Origin: Nonomuraea sp. SYSU D8015
Lineage (GTDB): Bacteria; Actinomycetota; Actinomycetes; Streptosporangiales; Streptosporangiaceae
DNA: 64,000 bases
NCBI RefSeq assembly: GCF_008065375.1
Contig: NZ_VJYI01000009.1
Coordinates: 248,001-312,000 of the forward strand
Direction: 5' to 3'
Under the pieces are notes generated by a model. It was not told the origin of the DNA. It worked only from the letters and a program-made list of their open reading frames with translations, and did no database searches. Below, in pieces: positions 49,800-57,333 of this stretch (position 1 is its first letter; the number at the start of each line of letters is the position of its first letter). The position numbers and the translations under genes were made by a program.

Positions 49800-50037
49800 A
49801 TGACAGACCCGCCCCCGGCCCCCCCGCATCGACGCGAGACCGTCTGCTCGACGCCGCGGCAGAGCTCTTCAACCGGGAGGGCGTAGGCGTGGGCGTCGAG
49901 GCGTTGTGCCCTGGAACGCAGCGCGTGGCGGCGGCGGTGGAAGCCAAGTCGCCCGAGCACCCGGCGAGCCTGAAGGACTCGACGGCCTCGCCGTCGCGAC
50001 GGCCGGCGCCCTGCTCGACGGCGCGGGCGTGATCTAG
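49800..50037 (+). pseudogene. Truncated and frameshifted TetR regulator
   Basis: From ATG 49800 the frame runs MTDPPPAPP, then a C-rich run at about 49810-49826 shifts it. The next frame reads STRDRLLDAAAELFNREG, the start of a TetR HTH, up to VEALC at about 49907. The rest of the HTH is absent. A last segment, in yet another frame, reads GLDGLAVATAGALLDGAG before a stop at 50035-50037, like a TetR C-terminal end. Most of the ligand domain is deleted. It is divergent from the SDR that still carries matching operators. Confidence 0.75.
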
Positions 50038-50055
50038 CCGCCCGGCACACGGCGA

Positions 50056-50088
50056 CAGCCGGGCCCGGTACGGGGCCGGGCCCGGCTG
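50056..50088. terminator. Hairpin terminator before the lipase gene end
   Basis: Perfect 13-bp stem cagccgggcccgg (50056-50068) / ccgggcccggctg (50076-50088) with a 7-base loop, 11 bases from the lipase stop at 50100 (minus strand). Confidence 0.78.
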
Positions 50089-50099
50089 CGAATCGGCGC

Positions 50100-51242
50100 C
50101 TAGCAGTTGCCGGACGCGGGCAACCCGAGTATCCGCAGGGTCAGCCACTCGATGGCGAGCGGCCCGCCCTCGACGGCCCCGGTGACATGATCGGGCGCGG
50201 GCAGCGCGACCCACCGTACGGTCACCCCGGCCCGGCAGTACTCCGACCGCAACGTCGACCCCACCGCCAGGGGGATGATCTGGTCCCCCTTGCCGTGGTA
50301 CAGGAACATCGGCACCCGCGGAGCCATGGCCCCGAGCCGGTTCTCTCCCAGCCGGGCCAGCCACTTGGGCTGGTTGAGCAGGTCGATCGGGCTCAGGTCG
50401 GAGAAGCGGAGCCCGGCGAGACGGTCGAGGTCGCCCACGCAGTCGTCGGCGGCCTCGGCGAGCAGCGCGCGGCCCCGGTCGTTGAGGTCGGCCTCGAGGT
50501 CGAGCTCGGGGTAGGCGGCGTCGAGCCCGACGCCTGCGGCCGCGGCCAGCCCGAAGTTCTCGCTGCCGTCCAGGTGGGTGGCGACGGCGTGCAGGTCGGC
50601 GGGCACGCCGCCCGCGGCCACGCCCCTGAGCCTGAGCTCGGGCGCGTACGAGGGCTGCAGCTGGGCCGCCCACCCGGCCGACGCGCCGCCCTGGGAGTAC
50701 CCCATGACGGCCACGGGCGCCCGGGTCGACAGGTTGGCGCCGGGCACGCGCATGGCGGCCCTGATCGAGTCGAGCACGGCGTGGCCCTGGGAGATCCCGG
50801 CCATGTACGTGTGCTGCCCGGGAGTGCCGAGGCCTTCGTAGTCGGTCACGGCCACCGCGAAACCCTTGAGCAGGAAGAGGCTGATCAACGCGAGCTCGGC
50901 CTCCCTGCCCTCGCTCATGCTGACCGAAGGGGCGCACTGGTCGCCGAGACCGTGGGTGCCGACGGCGTACCCGATGATGGGGCGCGCGCCGAGCGGATAG
51001 CCGGCCTTGGGCACGAGCAGCGTGCCGGACACGGCGTTGAGCGCGCCGGTGGCGGAAGTGGAGTTGTAGAGGATGCGCCAGGCGTTGACCGGCACCTCCA
51101 GCAGCCGGCCCGGCAGGAGGTAGACGGTGGTGGGCTGTGCGGAGACCACGTCTCCCGGCGTCGCGGCGCGGGCCGGGGTCGTGGTGAGGGACATGATCAA
51201 TAACAGGATCACGGACATGCTGACGCGGACACGTAAGGTCAT
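50100..51242 (-). CDS. Secreted lipase (LIP family)
   Basis: A 380-residue secretory lipase. Signal peptide residues 1-26 (MTLRVRVSMSVILLLIMSLT..., cleavage after ARA). The nucleophile elbow is GYSQGG (about residue 157), the Asp is in YHGKGDQIIP and the His in APDHVTGA, so the Ser-Asp-His triad is complete. The TDYEGLGTPG segment is typical of the family. ATG 51242 was chosen because the signal peptide starts there; the frame extends upstream. It probably hydrolyses extracellular triglycerides or esters. Confidence 0.9.
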   Translation of the reverse strand: MTLRVRVSMSVILLLIMSLTTTPARAATPGDVVSAQPTTVYLLPGRLLEVPVNAWRILYNSTSATGALNAVSGTLLVPKAGYPLGARPIIGYAVGTHGLGDQCAPSVSMSEGREAELALISLFLLKGFAVAVTDYEGLGTPGQHTYMAGISQGHAVLDSIRAAMRVPGANLSTRAPVAVMGYSQGGASAGWAAQLQPSYAPELRLRGVAAGGVPADLHAVATHLDGSENFGLAAAAGVGLDAAYPELDLEADLNDRGRALLAEAADDCVGDLDRLAGLRFSDLSPIDLLNQPKWLARLGENRLGAMAPRVPMFLYHGKGDQIIPLAVGSTLRSEYCRAGVTVRWVALPAPDHVTGAVEGGPLAIEWLTLRILGLPASGNC

Positions 51243-51362
51243 GTGCCGCCCCTCTCCCTGAGGTCCCTGAGGATCACCGACTTGGGACGGCGGCGCCGCG
51301 AGCCGATCGTTACCCGTGGGTAACTCCATGTCAAGGCCCGAAATGACGGCGGAACATAGGGC

Positions 51363-52217
51363 GTGTCAATCCATCACTGGTGTCACTTCCGAAGTCGTCT
51401 GCACGGATGCGCGAAGTGGTCCGCACGGGCGCTGGGCCTGGTGGACGAAACGCTGACTGCGGTCACCCCGGCGGCCGCCGTCGACCTGCTCGTGCGGCGA
51501 CGGGTGGAGCAGACTCAGCGCCAGCTCACAGAACTCACCCTGGCCTGGGACGTGCTCAAGGAACTGACCGAGGAGCACCGCAGCGGCCGCCCCGTGCAAA
51601 TGGTCGAACACATTCCGAACGGGCCGGATGTCACCCGGCGCATTCGCGCGCTCCTGGCTGACGCCCCCTGCGAGTTCATGCATCTGAAGGTCCGCCCGCT
51701 GAACGTCGCGACCGACCTCGACGACAAGCCTCTCGACCAGCAGCTGGCCCGCGGGTTGCGCAGCCGCACGCTGTTCTCGGCACGCGCGCTGGACGACCCC
51801 GGACAGGAGCCGTACGCGCGGCACTGGCATGCCCGGGGAGACCTGCACCGGGTCACGTCCGAGCCGGTCAAGCACCTGGCCGTCGTCAACCGCTCGGCCG
51901 CCTTCATCCAAGCCGATCCCGCCGCCCCGACGGCGGGCGCCCTGCAGATCCGCCAACCCGGCGTGGTGGCGATGCTGGCGGACGTCTTCGACGGCATGCG
52001 GGCACGCGCCCGCGATCTGGGCGACCTGCCGCTGTCCCCCATCGAACAACGCGTCCTGCACGCACTGACCTGCCACGACACCGACGAGTCGGCGGCCCGT
52101 TCGATCAACGTGTCGGTCCGCAAGTTCCGCGCCCACGTCGCCGACCTGATGGCCCGCCTCGGCGCGAGCACCCGCTTCCAGGCCGCCCTGCTCGCCAAGG
52201 AACGCGGCTGGCTGTGA
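51363..52217 (+). CDS. LuxR-type HTH regulator, possibly short at the N-terminus
   Basis: A 284-residue protein. The last 65 residues form a LuxR-like HTH (LSPIEQRVLHALTCHDTDESAARSINVSVRKFRAHVADLMARLG). The middle (about 85-205) resembles the sensor part of actinomycete LuxR regulators that begin with a TrmB-like winged helix. In those relatives about 40 residues of N-terminal HTH precede the helix VDLLVRRRVEQTQRQL; here the first 25 residues (MSIHHWCHFRSRLHGC) look unrelated, so the gene may be 5'-truncated. It faces the lipase gene across a 120-base gap. Confidence 0.7.
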   Translation: MSIHHWCHFRSRLHGCAKWSARALGLVDETLTAVTPAAAVDLLVRRRVEQTQRQLTELTLAWDVLKELTEEHRSGRPVQMVEHIPNGPDVTRRIRALLADAPCEFMHLKVRPLNVATDLDDKPLDQQLARGLRSRTLFSARALDDPGQEPYARHWHARGDLHRVTSEPVKHLAVVNRSAAFIQADPAAPTAGALQIRQPGVVAMLADVFDGMRARARDLGDLPLSPIEQRVLHALTCHDTDESAARSINVSVRKFRAHVADLMARLGASTRFQAALLAKERGWL

Positions 52218-52419
52218 CACCTCACAGGCTGCCCGCCGGCGCCGCGCCGTCGTCCATTCGAGCGATCATCTGGCTGTCCTATCACCAACTGCAGATCCGA
52301 GACGCGAACAGAGCCGGGGTCCTGAGTTTCCGGAACACTGACGGTTGCCAAGGAGTGTGGAGCGGGCTGCAGCGCCGAGCCGAGCGTGCCGCCGGGAATG
52401 ATCCTCCCGTCCGCGGCCG

Positions 52420-52626
52420 TTGCACCGCGGTGGCCGCCGCCTGCAGCATCGCTTCCTGACGCGACGGGCTCAGCCGCTCGTACGGTCGCCAGAGGGTCAG
52501 GCCGGCCCGGAACGGCAAGTTCGCGGCGTCCCAGACCTGGTGCAGGAGGGCGGCCGAGCCGGGGCCCGCCCGGGAATCGACCATGCTGACCTCGTCCAGC
52601 AGCGTACGCAGCAGTCGAAGCCACGA
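52420..52626 (-). pseudogene. Possible gene remnant in a 905-base gene-poor stretch
   Basis: On the minus strand, about 69 codons ending at 52420 read like real protein: LLRTLLDEVSMVDSRAG, SAALLHQVWDAANLPFR and LTLWRPYERLSPSRQEAM. Upstream and downstream in the frame the composition turns random and no good start exists. I do not recognise the family. The whole gap 52218-53122 otherwise shows no intact gene. Confidence 0.35.
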
Positions 52627-53122
52627 CCCCGCGGCTGGGGCCGGCTGAGCAGGCGGGGCAGACCCGTCGTGCCGTCCGCCACGGGCGGCTCCGCGCCGGC
52701 GGCCAGGGCACCCAGCGTTTGACGACGTGATATCCGGCCTGGCCCGGTGCAGCGGCACTGAGTCTTGCCGGACATAGGCAGAGAATGCCTTCTGGCCGTC
52801 GGGGGGATTCAGGGTGTCAGCCGGCCAGGGCACGCACCCGGTTGTCGTCATCCGGCGCAGCCGGCTCACCGTGACGCCGGTCCGTACGGCCAGTCCGTGC
52901 CGGATGATCGTGGGCGTCTGACAGTCCAGCTCTGCGCCGCGGTCCTCTGCACGGATCCCCACAGCCCGGGACATCCATGCACACAACTTCGAAAAGTGAC
53001 AACTCGCGAAACAGCCCCCGGGGCGCAAGCCCTCCACGCGGCCCCCAAAGACCGAGAGGAAGAAGCGTTCGTCTTGCGGGAAAGCAGGCTTTCCCGCCGG
53101 GCCCGTCGGGCACGATGGACTC

Positions 53123-53701
53123 ATGGACTCCGGATCGGTGGCCCTCCTACGTGAGATCCTCGCCCAGACCGGCTGGCTCGAACGCGCCCGCGAGCTCGGC
53201 CAAGCGCTGCGCGCCACCCGGTCGCCCGGCGGCCTGCTGCTGGTCGGCACCCCCGACGAGGAGCCCTGGCACCTGACCGCGCACCTCAGCGACGAGGCGA
53301 GGTTCTCCGGCCTGCCGCAGCTCACGCCCACCCTGGTCCGCTGGGCTCCGCCCGCCGACGCGCCCGCCCACCTGCGCGTCGGCCTCGACCGCCTGGAGCG
53401 GGCGGCTCGCGGCGAGACGTTGTTCGTGCTGTCGGAGCAGCAGGCGCCGGTGCCGCTGTTGGAGCGGGTCGACGACGCCCGCCGCACGGGTGCGACCATC
53501 CTGGCGATCGAGGGCGGCGACTCGGAGCTGGCGGGCCTTGCGCACGAGGCGATCGCGGTGCCGCGGGACGGGCTGGTGACGTTCGACGGCGCCCAGCACC
53601 TGGTGAGCGCGGCGGCCGGGGAGGTGGAGCAGCGGCTCGGCCTGCGTGGCCGCCTGGCCCGCCTCCTGGAGAAGGTCAGCGGCCCCCAGACGATCGACTA
53701 G
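53123..53701 (+). CDS. Small SIS-like protein of unknown function
   Basis: A 192-residue protein. Residues about 95-150 resemble half of a sugar-isomerase (SIS) domain: LFVLSEQQAPVPLLERV, DDARRTGATILAIEGG and SELAGLAHEAIAVP correspond to the strand-loop-helix that binds sugar phosphate. The usual Ser-rich loop (SxSGxT) is SEQQAP, so sugar binding is doubtful. The N-terminal half is unrecognised. ATG 53123. It overlaps the end of the convergent LysR gene by 4 bases. Confidence 0.65.
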   Translation: MDSGSVALLREILAQTGWLERARELGQALRATRSPGGLLLVGTPDEEPWHLTAHLSDEARFSGLPQLTPTLVRWAPPADAPAHLRVGLDRLERAARGETLFVLSEQQAPVPLLERVDDARRTGATILAIEGGDSELAGLAHEAIAVPRDGLVTFDGAQHLVSAAAGEVEQRLGLRGRLARLLEKVSGPQTID

Positions 53702-54687
53702 CGGGCGGCCGCATCCTCACGGGGCTCCTCTCCGGCGACGGGCTGCCCGGGTGTTCGCAGGCGGCCGCTCAGCGACGCCTCCAGCGCCGCCGTGGCCTCC
53801 TCGATCACGCCGATCACCACGGCTTGCACGGGATCCGGCTCCCCCGACCGGGTACGGCTCACGCGCGTCACGGCGTCCAGGCGGCGCGCGCCCACGTCCC
53901 GCAATTCGCTCACCCGTACCTCGCCCTCGGGCACGTCCAGCAGGGCCAGCGAGGGCACGATCGCCACCCCGTGCCCGGCCGCGACCAGCGCGAGGGTGGG
54001 CCCGAACTCCGTGATGACGTGCACCTTGCGCGGCTCGAACCCGTGCAGCCCGGCCAGCCGCTCCAACGCCTGCCCGGTCGCCTGGCCCGGATCGCCGGCC
54101 ACCCACGGCACCTCTGTGAGGTTGGCGAAGCTGTGGGGCGGGTCGGGCCAGTCCGGCGGCAGCACGATGCGGTACTCGTCCACGTAGAGCAGCCGCGCGC
54201 TCAGCGACGGCTGCGCGAGCGCCGGCAGCCCCATGTCCTGCTCGGTGATCAGCACGTCCACCGCCCCGAGCCGCAGCTCCTGCAGCGCGGGCGCACCGTA
54301 GATCTCATGGATGATCGGCGTGATCTTGGGATGGCGTACGGCGAGCTCGCGCATGGCGGGCACCAGCACGTGCGTGATCACCGTGGGGAACGCGGCGATG
54401 CGCACCGGCCCGGCCAGCCGCTCGGTGAACCGGGTGAGCTCCCGCCTGGCCTCCAGCAGCTCCTCCTCCACCCGTTCGGCGTATCCGGCCAGCACCCGCC
54501 CGGCCGGGGTGAGGGAGATCCTGCGCTGGGAGCGGTCGATGAGCGCCAGCCCGACCTCGCGTTCCAGCTGGGCGAGCTGCTGGGAGACGGCGGAGGGCGT
54601 CAGGTGGAGCGCCTCGGCGGCCCGCATCACGCCGCCTCGGCGGGCGACTTCGTGGAGCACGCGCAGTCGCCGGGGGTCGATGTCCAT
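53698..54687 (-). CDS. LysR-family regulator
   Basis: A 329-residue regulator. HTH residues 1-60 (MRAAEALHLTPSAVSQQLAQLEREVG) are followed by a type 2 periplasmic-binding-protein-like effector domain (about 90-300; VRIAAFPTVITHVLVPAMREL). ATG 54687. It is divergent from a membrane protein/cyclase operon with a 72-base AT-richer gap, so it most likely controls that operon and itself. Confidence 0.93.
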   Translation of the reverse strand: MDIDPRRLRVLHEVARRGGVMRAAEALHLTPSAVSQQLAQLEREVGLALIDRSQRRISLTPAGRVLAGYAERVEEELLEARRELTRFTERLAGPVRIAAFPTVITHVLVPAMRELAVRHPKITPIIHEIYGAPALQELRLGAVDVLITEQDMGLPALAQPSLSARLLYVDEYRIVLPPDWPDPPHSFANLTEVPWVAGDPGQATGQALERLAGLHGFEPRKVHVITEFGPTLALVAAGHGVAIVPSLALLDVPEGEVRVSELRDVGARRLDAVTRVSRTRSGEPDPVQAVVIGVIEEATAALEASLSGRLRTPGQPVAGEEPREDAAAR

Positions 54688-54759
54688 GCAGCTCAGCTTA
54701 CGTCCATCTTTAGCTTTCTTTATTTGTGCTTTACGGCCCTAAATCCGGACAATGGCTGT

Positions 54760-55017
54760 ATGGACCTCCTCCTCGCCGCCATCGGCTGGGCCGGAGCCGC
54801 CGCACTGCTGGCCGGCTACGCCCTGGTATCGTCGTCCCGCCTCTCGGGCGACGGAGTGGCGTACCAGCTGCTCAACCTCTTCGGCTCGGCCGCCCTCATG
54901 GTCAACAGCGCCCACAGCGCCGCCTGGCCGTCGGCCGGCCTCAACCTGGTGTGGGCCGCCATCGGCGTGGCCGCCCTCGTCAAGCTCACGCGAGTACGAG
55001 TAGGAGTGGCCAAATGA
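54760..55017 (+). CDS. Small membrane protein, CBU_0592-like
   Basis: An 85-residue protein with three hydrophobic segments (about residues 3-24, 33-50, 60-75). YALVSSSRLSGDGVAYQLLNLFGSAALMVNS, taken in parts, is typical of the CBU_0592-like membrane family of unknown function. ATG 54760. It overlaps the cyclase gene by 4 bases (ATGA), so the two are co-expressed from the promoter facing the LysR gene. Confidence 0.85.
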   Translation: MDLLLAAIGWAGAAALLAGYALVSSSRLSGDGVAYQLLNLFGSAALMVNSAHSAAWPSAGLNLVWAAIGVAALVKLTRVRVGVAK

Positions 55018-55661
55018 TCGTCGAACTCAGCCACCGCATCACCGACGGGATGATCACCTATCCCGGCATCCCGGCCCCGAAGGTGACCGCGCATCTCACC
55101 AGGGAGGGCTCCCGCGAGGTGTACGCGCCGGGCACGGAGTTCCACATCGGCATGATCACCATGGCCGCCAACACCGGCACCTACCTGGACACCCCGTTCC
55201 ACCGCTACCCGGACGGCCCGGACCTGTCCCAGGTGCCGGTGTCCAAGCTCGCCGACCTCCCCGGCCTGGTGGTCCGCGCCCAGGGCGGGGGGCGGGAGAT
55301 CGTCCTCGACCAGAGGCTCGACGTGCGGAGGCGGGCCGTGCTGATCCACACCGGCTGGGACCGCCACTTCGGCACCGACGCCTATTTCCACGGCCACCCC
55401 TATCTGGCGCCCGAGTCGGCGAAGTGGCTGGCCGGGCAGGGCGCGGCGCTGGTCGGGATCGATTCGCTCAACATCGACGACACCCCGCCGCAGGGCGAAC
55501 GCCCCGCCCACACGATCCTGCTGGAGGCGGGGATCCCCCTGGTGGAGCACATGACGGGCCTGGCGCAGCTGCCCGACCGAGGCTTCCGCTTCCACGCCGC
55601 GCCGCCGATGGTCGCGGGCATGGGCACGTTCCCCGTCCGGGCGTACGCGGTCGTGCCCTAG
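55014..55661 (+). CDS. Cyclase-family hydrolase (kynurenine formamidase-like)
   Basis: A 215-residue protein of the metal-dependent cyclase/kynurenine formamidase fold. ELSHRITDGMITYPG at the start and the metal-site region NTGTYLDTPFHRYPDG (about residues 45-60) are clear. The family consensus is H-x-G-T-H-x-D-x-P-x-H; here the first two His are Asn and Tyr, a change that should alter metal binding. VRRRAVLIHTGWD and IGIDSLNIDD-like segments follow. ATG 55014. The substrate is unknown. Confidence 0.87.
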   Translation: MIVELSHRITDGMITYPGIPAPKVTAHLTREGSREVYAPGTEFHIGMITMAANTGTYLDTPFHRYPDGPDLSQVPVSKLADLPGLVVRAQGGGREIVLDQRLDVRRRAVLIHTGWDRHFGTDAYFHGHPYLAPESAKWLAGQGAALVGIDSLNIDDTPPQGERPAHTILLEAGIPLVEHMTGLAQLPDRGFRFHAAPPMVAGMGTFPVRAYAVVP

Positions 55662-55834
55662 TCGTCGTCCTGGTCGGCCTCGTCCCACGCCTTGTTGCGG
55701 TCGGCGGCGCGCTGCAGCGCCCCGGCCGCCTCCTGCTCGGACGCGTACGGACCCATCCGGTCCTTGTTGGGGCAGCCCTGGTCGGGCTCGACCCGCATGT
55801 GCTTGAGACAGAACCACCACTGGCCTTCGCTCAC
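55658..55834 (-). CDS. Conserved small protein of unknown function
   Basis: About 58 residues with WWFCLKHMRVE near the N-terminus, CPNKDRMGPY in the middle and a charged helical end (AAGALQRAADRNKAWDEAD). Two Cys and two aromatic pairs are conserved features of this small actinobacterial family as I recall it; I do not know the function. GTG 55834 (MSEGQWWF) fits relatives; ATG 55861 in frame is the alternative. It overlaps the convergent cyclase by 4 bases and is divergent from map. Confidence 0.7.
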   Translation of the reverse strand: MSEGQWWFCLKHMRVEPDQGCPNKDRMGPYASEQEAAGALQRAADRNKAWDEADQDDD

Positions 55835-55866
55835 GTGGTTGATTCTGCCCCGTAGACTCATGGTTC

Positions 55867-56715
55867 ATGACGACACTGCTCCAGCCCGGACGAGTTTCGC
55901 CGATGCGAAAGGTCCCCGCCCACATCGAGCGGCCGGAGTACGTCGGCAAGAAGCGCCCCAAGATCGGCGAGTCCGACGTGAAGACCCCCGAGGTCATCGA
56001 GCGCATGCGCGTGGCGGGCAGGATCGCCGCCCAGGCGCTCGAGGAGGTCGGCAAGCACGTCCAGCCAGGCGTCACCACCGACGAGCTCGACAGGATCGGC
56101 CACGAGTTCCTCATCGACCACGGCGCCTATCCCAGCACGCTGGGCTACAAGGGCTACCCCAAGTCCCTGTGCACCTCGATCAACGAGGTGATCTGCCACG
56201 GCATCCCCGACGACACGGTGCTGCGCGACGGCGACATCGTCAACGTCGACATCACCGCCTACATCGGCGGCGTGCACGGCGACACCGACGCGACATACCT
56301 CGTGGGCGAGGTGGACGAGGAGTCGCGGCTGCTGGTCGAGCGCACCCGCGAGGCGATGATGCGCGCCATCAAGGCGGTCGCCCCCGGCCGGCAGCTCAAT
56401 GTGGTGGGCCGGGTCATCGAGGCGTACGCCAAGCGCTTCGGCTACGGCGTCGTCCGCGACTTCACCGGCCACGGCATCGGCACGACCTTCCACTCGGGCC
56501 TGATGGTCCCCCACTACGACGACCCGTCGCTGCGGGTGGAGCTGGTGCCGGGCATGACGTTCACGATCGAGCCGATGCTCACGCTGGGCACGATCGAGTA
56601 CGAGATCTGGCCGGACAAGTGGACGGCGGTCACGAAGGACCGCAAGCGCACGGCCCAGTTCGAGCACACGATCGTGGTCACGGAGACCGGCAGCGACATC
56701 CTCACCCTCCCGTGA
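55867..56715 (+). CDS. map: Type I methionine aminopeptidase
   Basis: A 282-residue pita-bread-fold enzyme that removes initiator Met from nascent proteins. Substrate His is in INEVICHGIPDD; metal ligands are Asp in VDITAYIGGVHGDTDAT (two), His in GHGIGTTFH, Glu in TIEPM and Glu in AQFEHT. An N-terminal extension of about 40 residues (RPEYVGKKRPKI) resembles the SH3-binding-like linker of mycobacterial MapB. ATG 55867. Confidence 0.95.
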   Translation: MTTLLQPGRVSPMRKVPAHIERPEYVGKKRPKIGESDVKTPEVIERMRVAGRIAAQALEEVGKHVQPGVTTDELDRIGHEFLIDHGAYPSTLGYKGYPKSLCTSINEVICHGIPDDTVLRDGDIVNVDITAYIGGVHGDTDATYLVGEVDEESRLLVERTREAMMRAIKAVAPGRQLNVVGRVIEAYAKRFGYGVVRDFTGHGIGTTFHSGLMVPHYDDPSLRVELVPGMTFTIEPMLTLGTIEYEIWPDKWTAVTKDRKRTAQFEHTIVVTETGSDILTLP

Positions 56716-56737
56716 CACCCGGCCGGTGGTGCACGGC

Positions 56738-57145
56738 TCAGTCGCGCCGCGGCACCACCCCGCTGATCGTGGTCCCCTCCCCGTGGACGCTGTTGACCGA
56801 CAGACTGCCCCCGACCTCGGCGAACGCCGCTCTCATCCGGGCGATCCCGCGCCCGGCCCTGGCCGTGGGAAATCCCTGGCCGTTGTCACTGACGGTCATG
56901 CGCAGCCCGCTCTTGCCGCTCGTCACGGCGATGGACACGGTCCTGGCCCTGCTGTGCTGCTCGACGTTGTCCAGGGCCTCACGCAGGGCGGCCATGACGC
57001 TGCTGGAGACGCGGGACGGCACGTCCGTGGCCGGCAGGGCCCAAGTCTCCACGGCGATCCCCGTACGCTCCGACCATTCGGCGAGGTAGCTCTCGAGCGC
57101 CTCGGCCAGGCTCTGCCCCCCGCGCATGCGTGTCTCTTCCGACAA
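56738..57145 (-). CDS. Stand-alone GHKL (histidine-kinase-type) ATPase domain
   Basis: A 135-residue protein that is essentially just a histidine-kinase ATPase domain. REALDNVEQHSRA is the N box, VSDNGQGFPTARAG the G1 box and GRGIARMRAAFAEVGG the G2 box, ending GTTISGVVPRRD. There is no dimerisation helix, phospho-His or membrane segment. Start TTG 57145 is supported by aaggaagg at good spacing; ATG 57127 is the alternative. It may act as a kinase fragment or as an anti-sigma-like ATPase. Confidence 0.85.
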   Translation of the reverse strand: MSEETRMRGGQSLAEALESYLAEWSERTGIAVETWALPATDVPSRVSSSVMAALREALDNVEQHSRARTVSIAVTSGKSGLRMTVSDNGQGFPTARAGRGIARMRAAFAEVGGSLSVNSVHGEGTTISGVVPRRD

Positions 57146-57333
57146 TGGTTCTCGCCTTCCTTGGCACCCGGGCCTGCGCCGGTCCCCACTCCGGCGCCTC
57201 CACTCGCGCCGCGCAATCCCCCCTCAAGGCTGCGCACGCTAGCTCACGAGGTTATGCCCGTATCCCCTACGAGAAAGGCTACCTGCCGGTACAGAGACGT
57301 GTGGTTGGAGGATAGAAGGGCATGTCCGAACGG

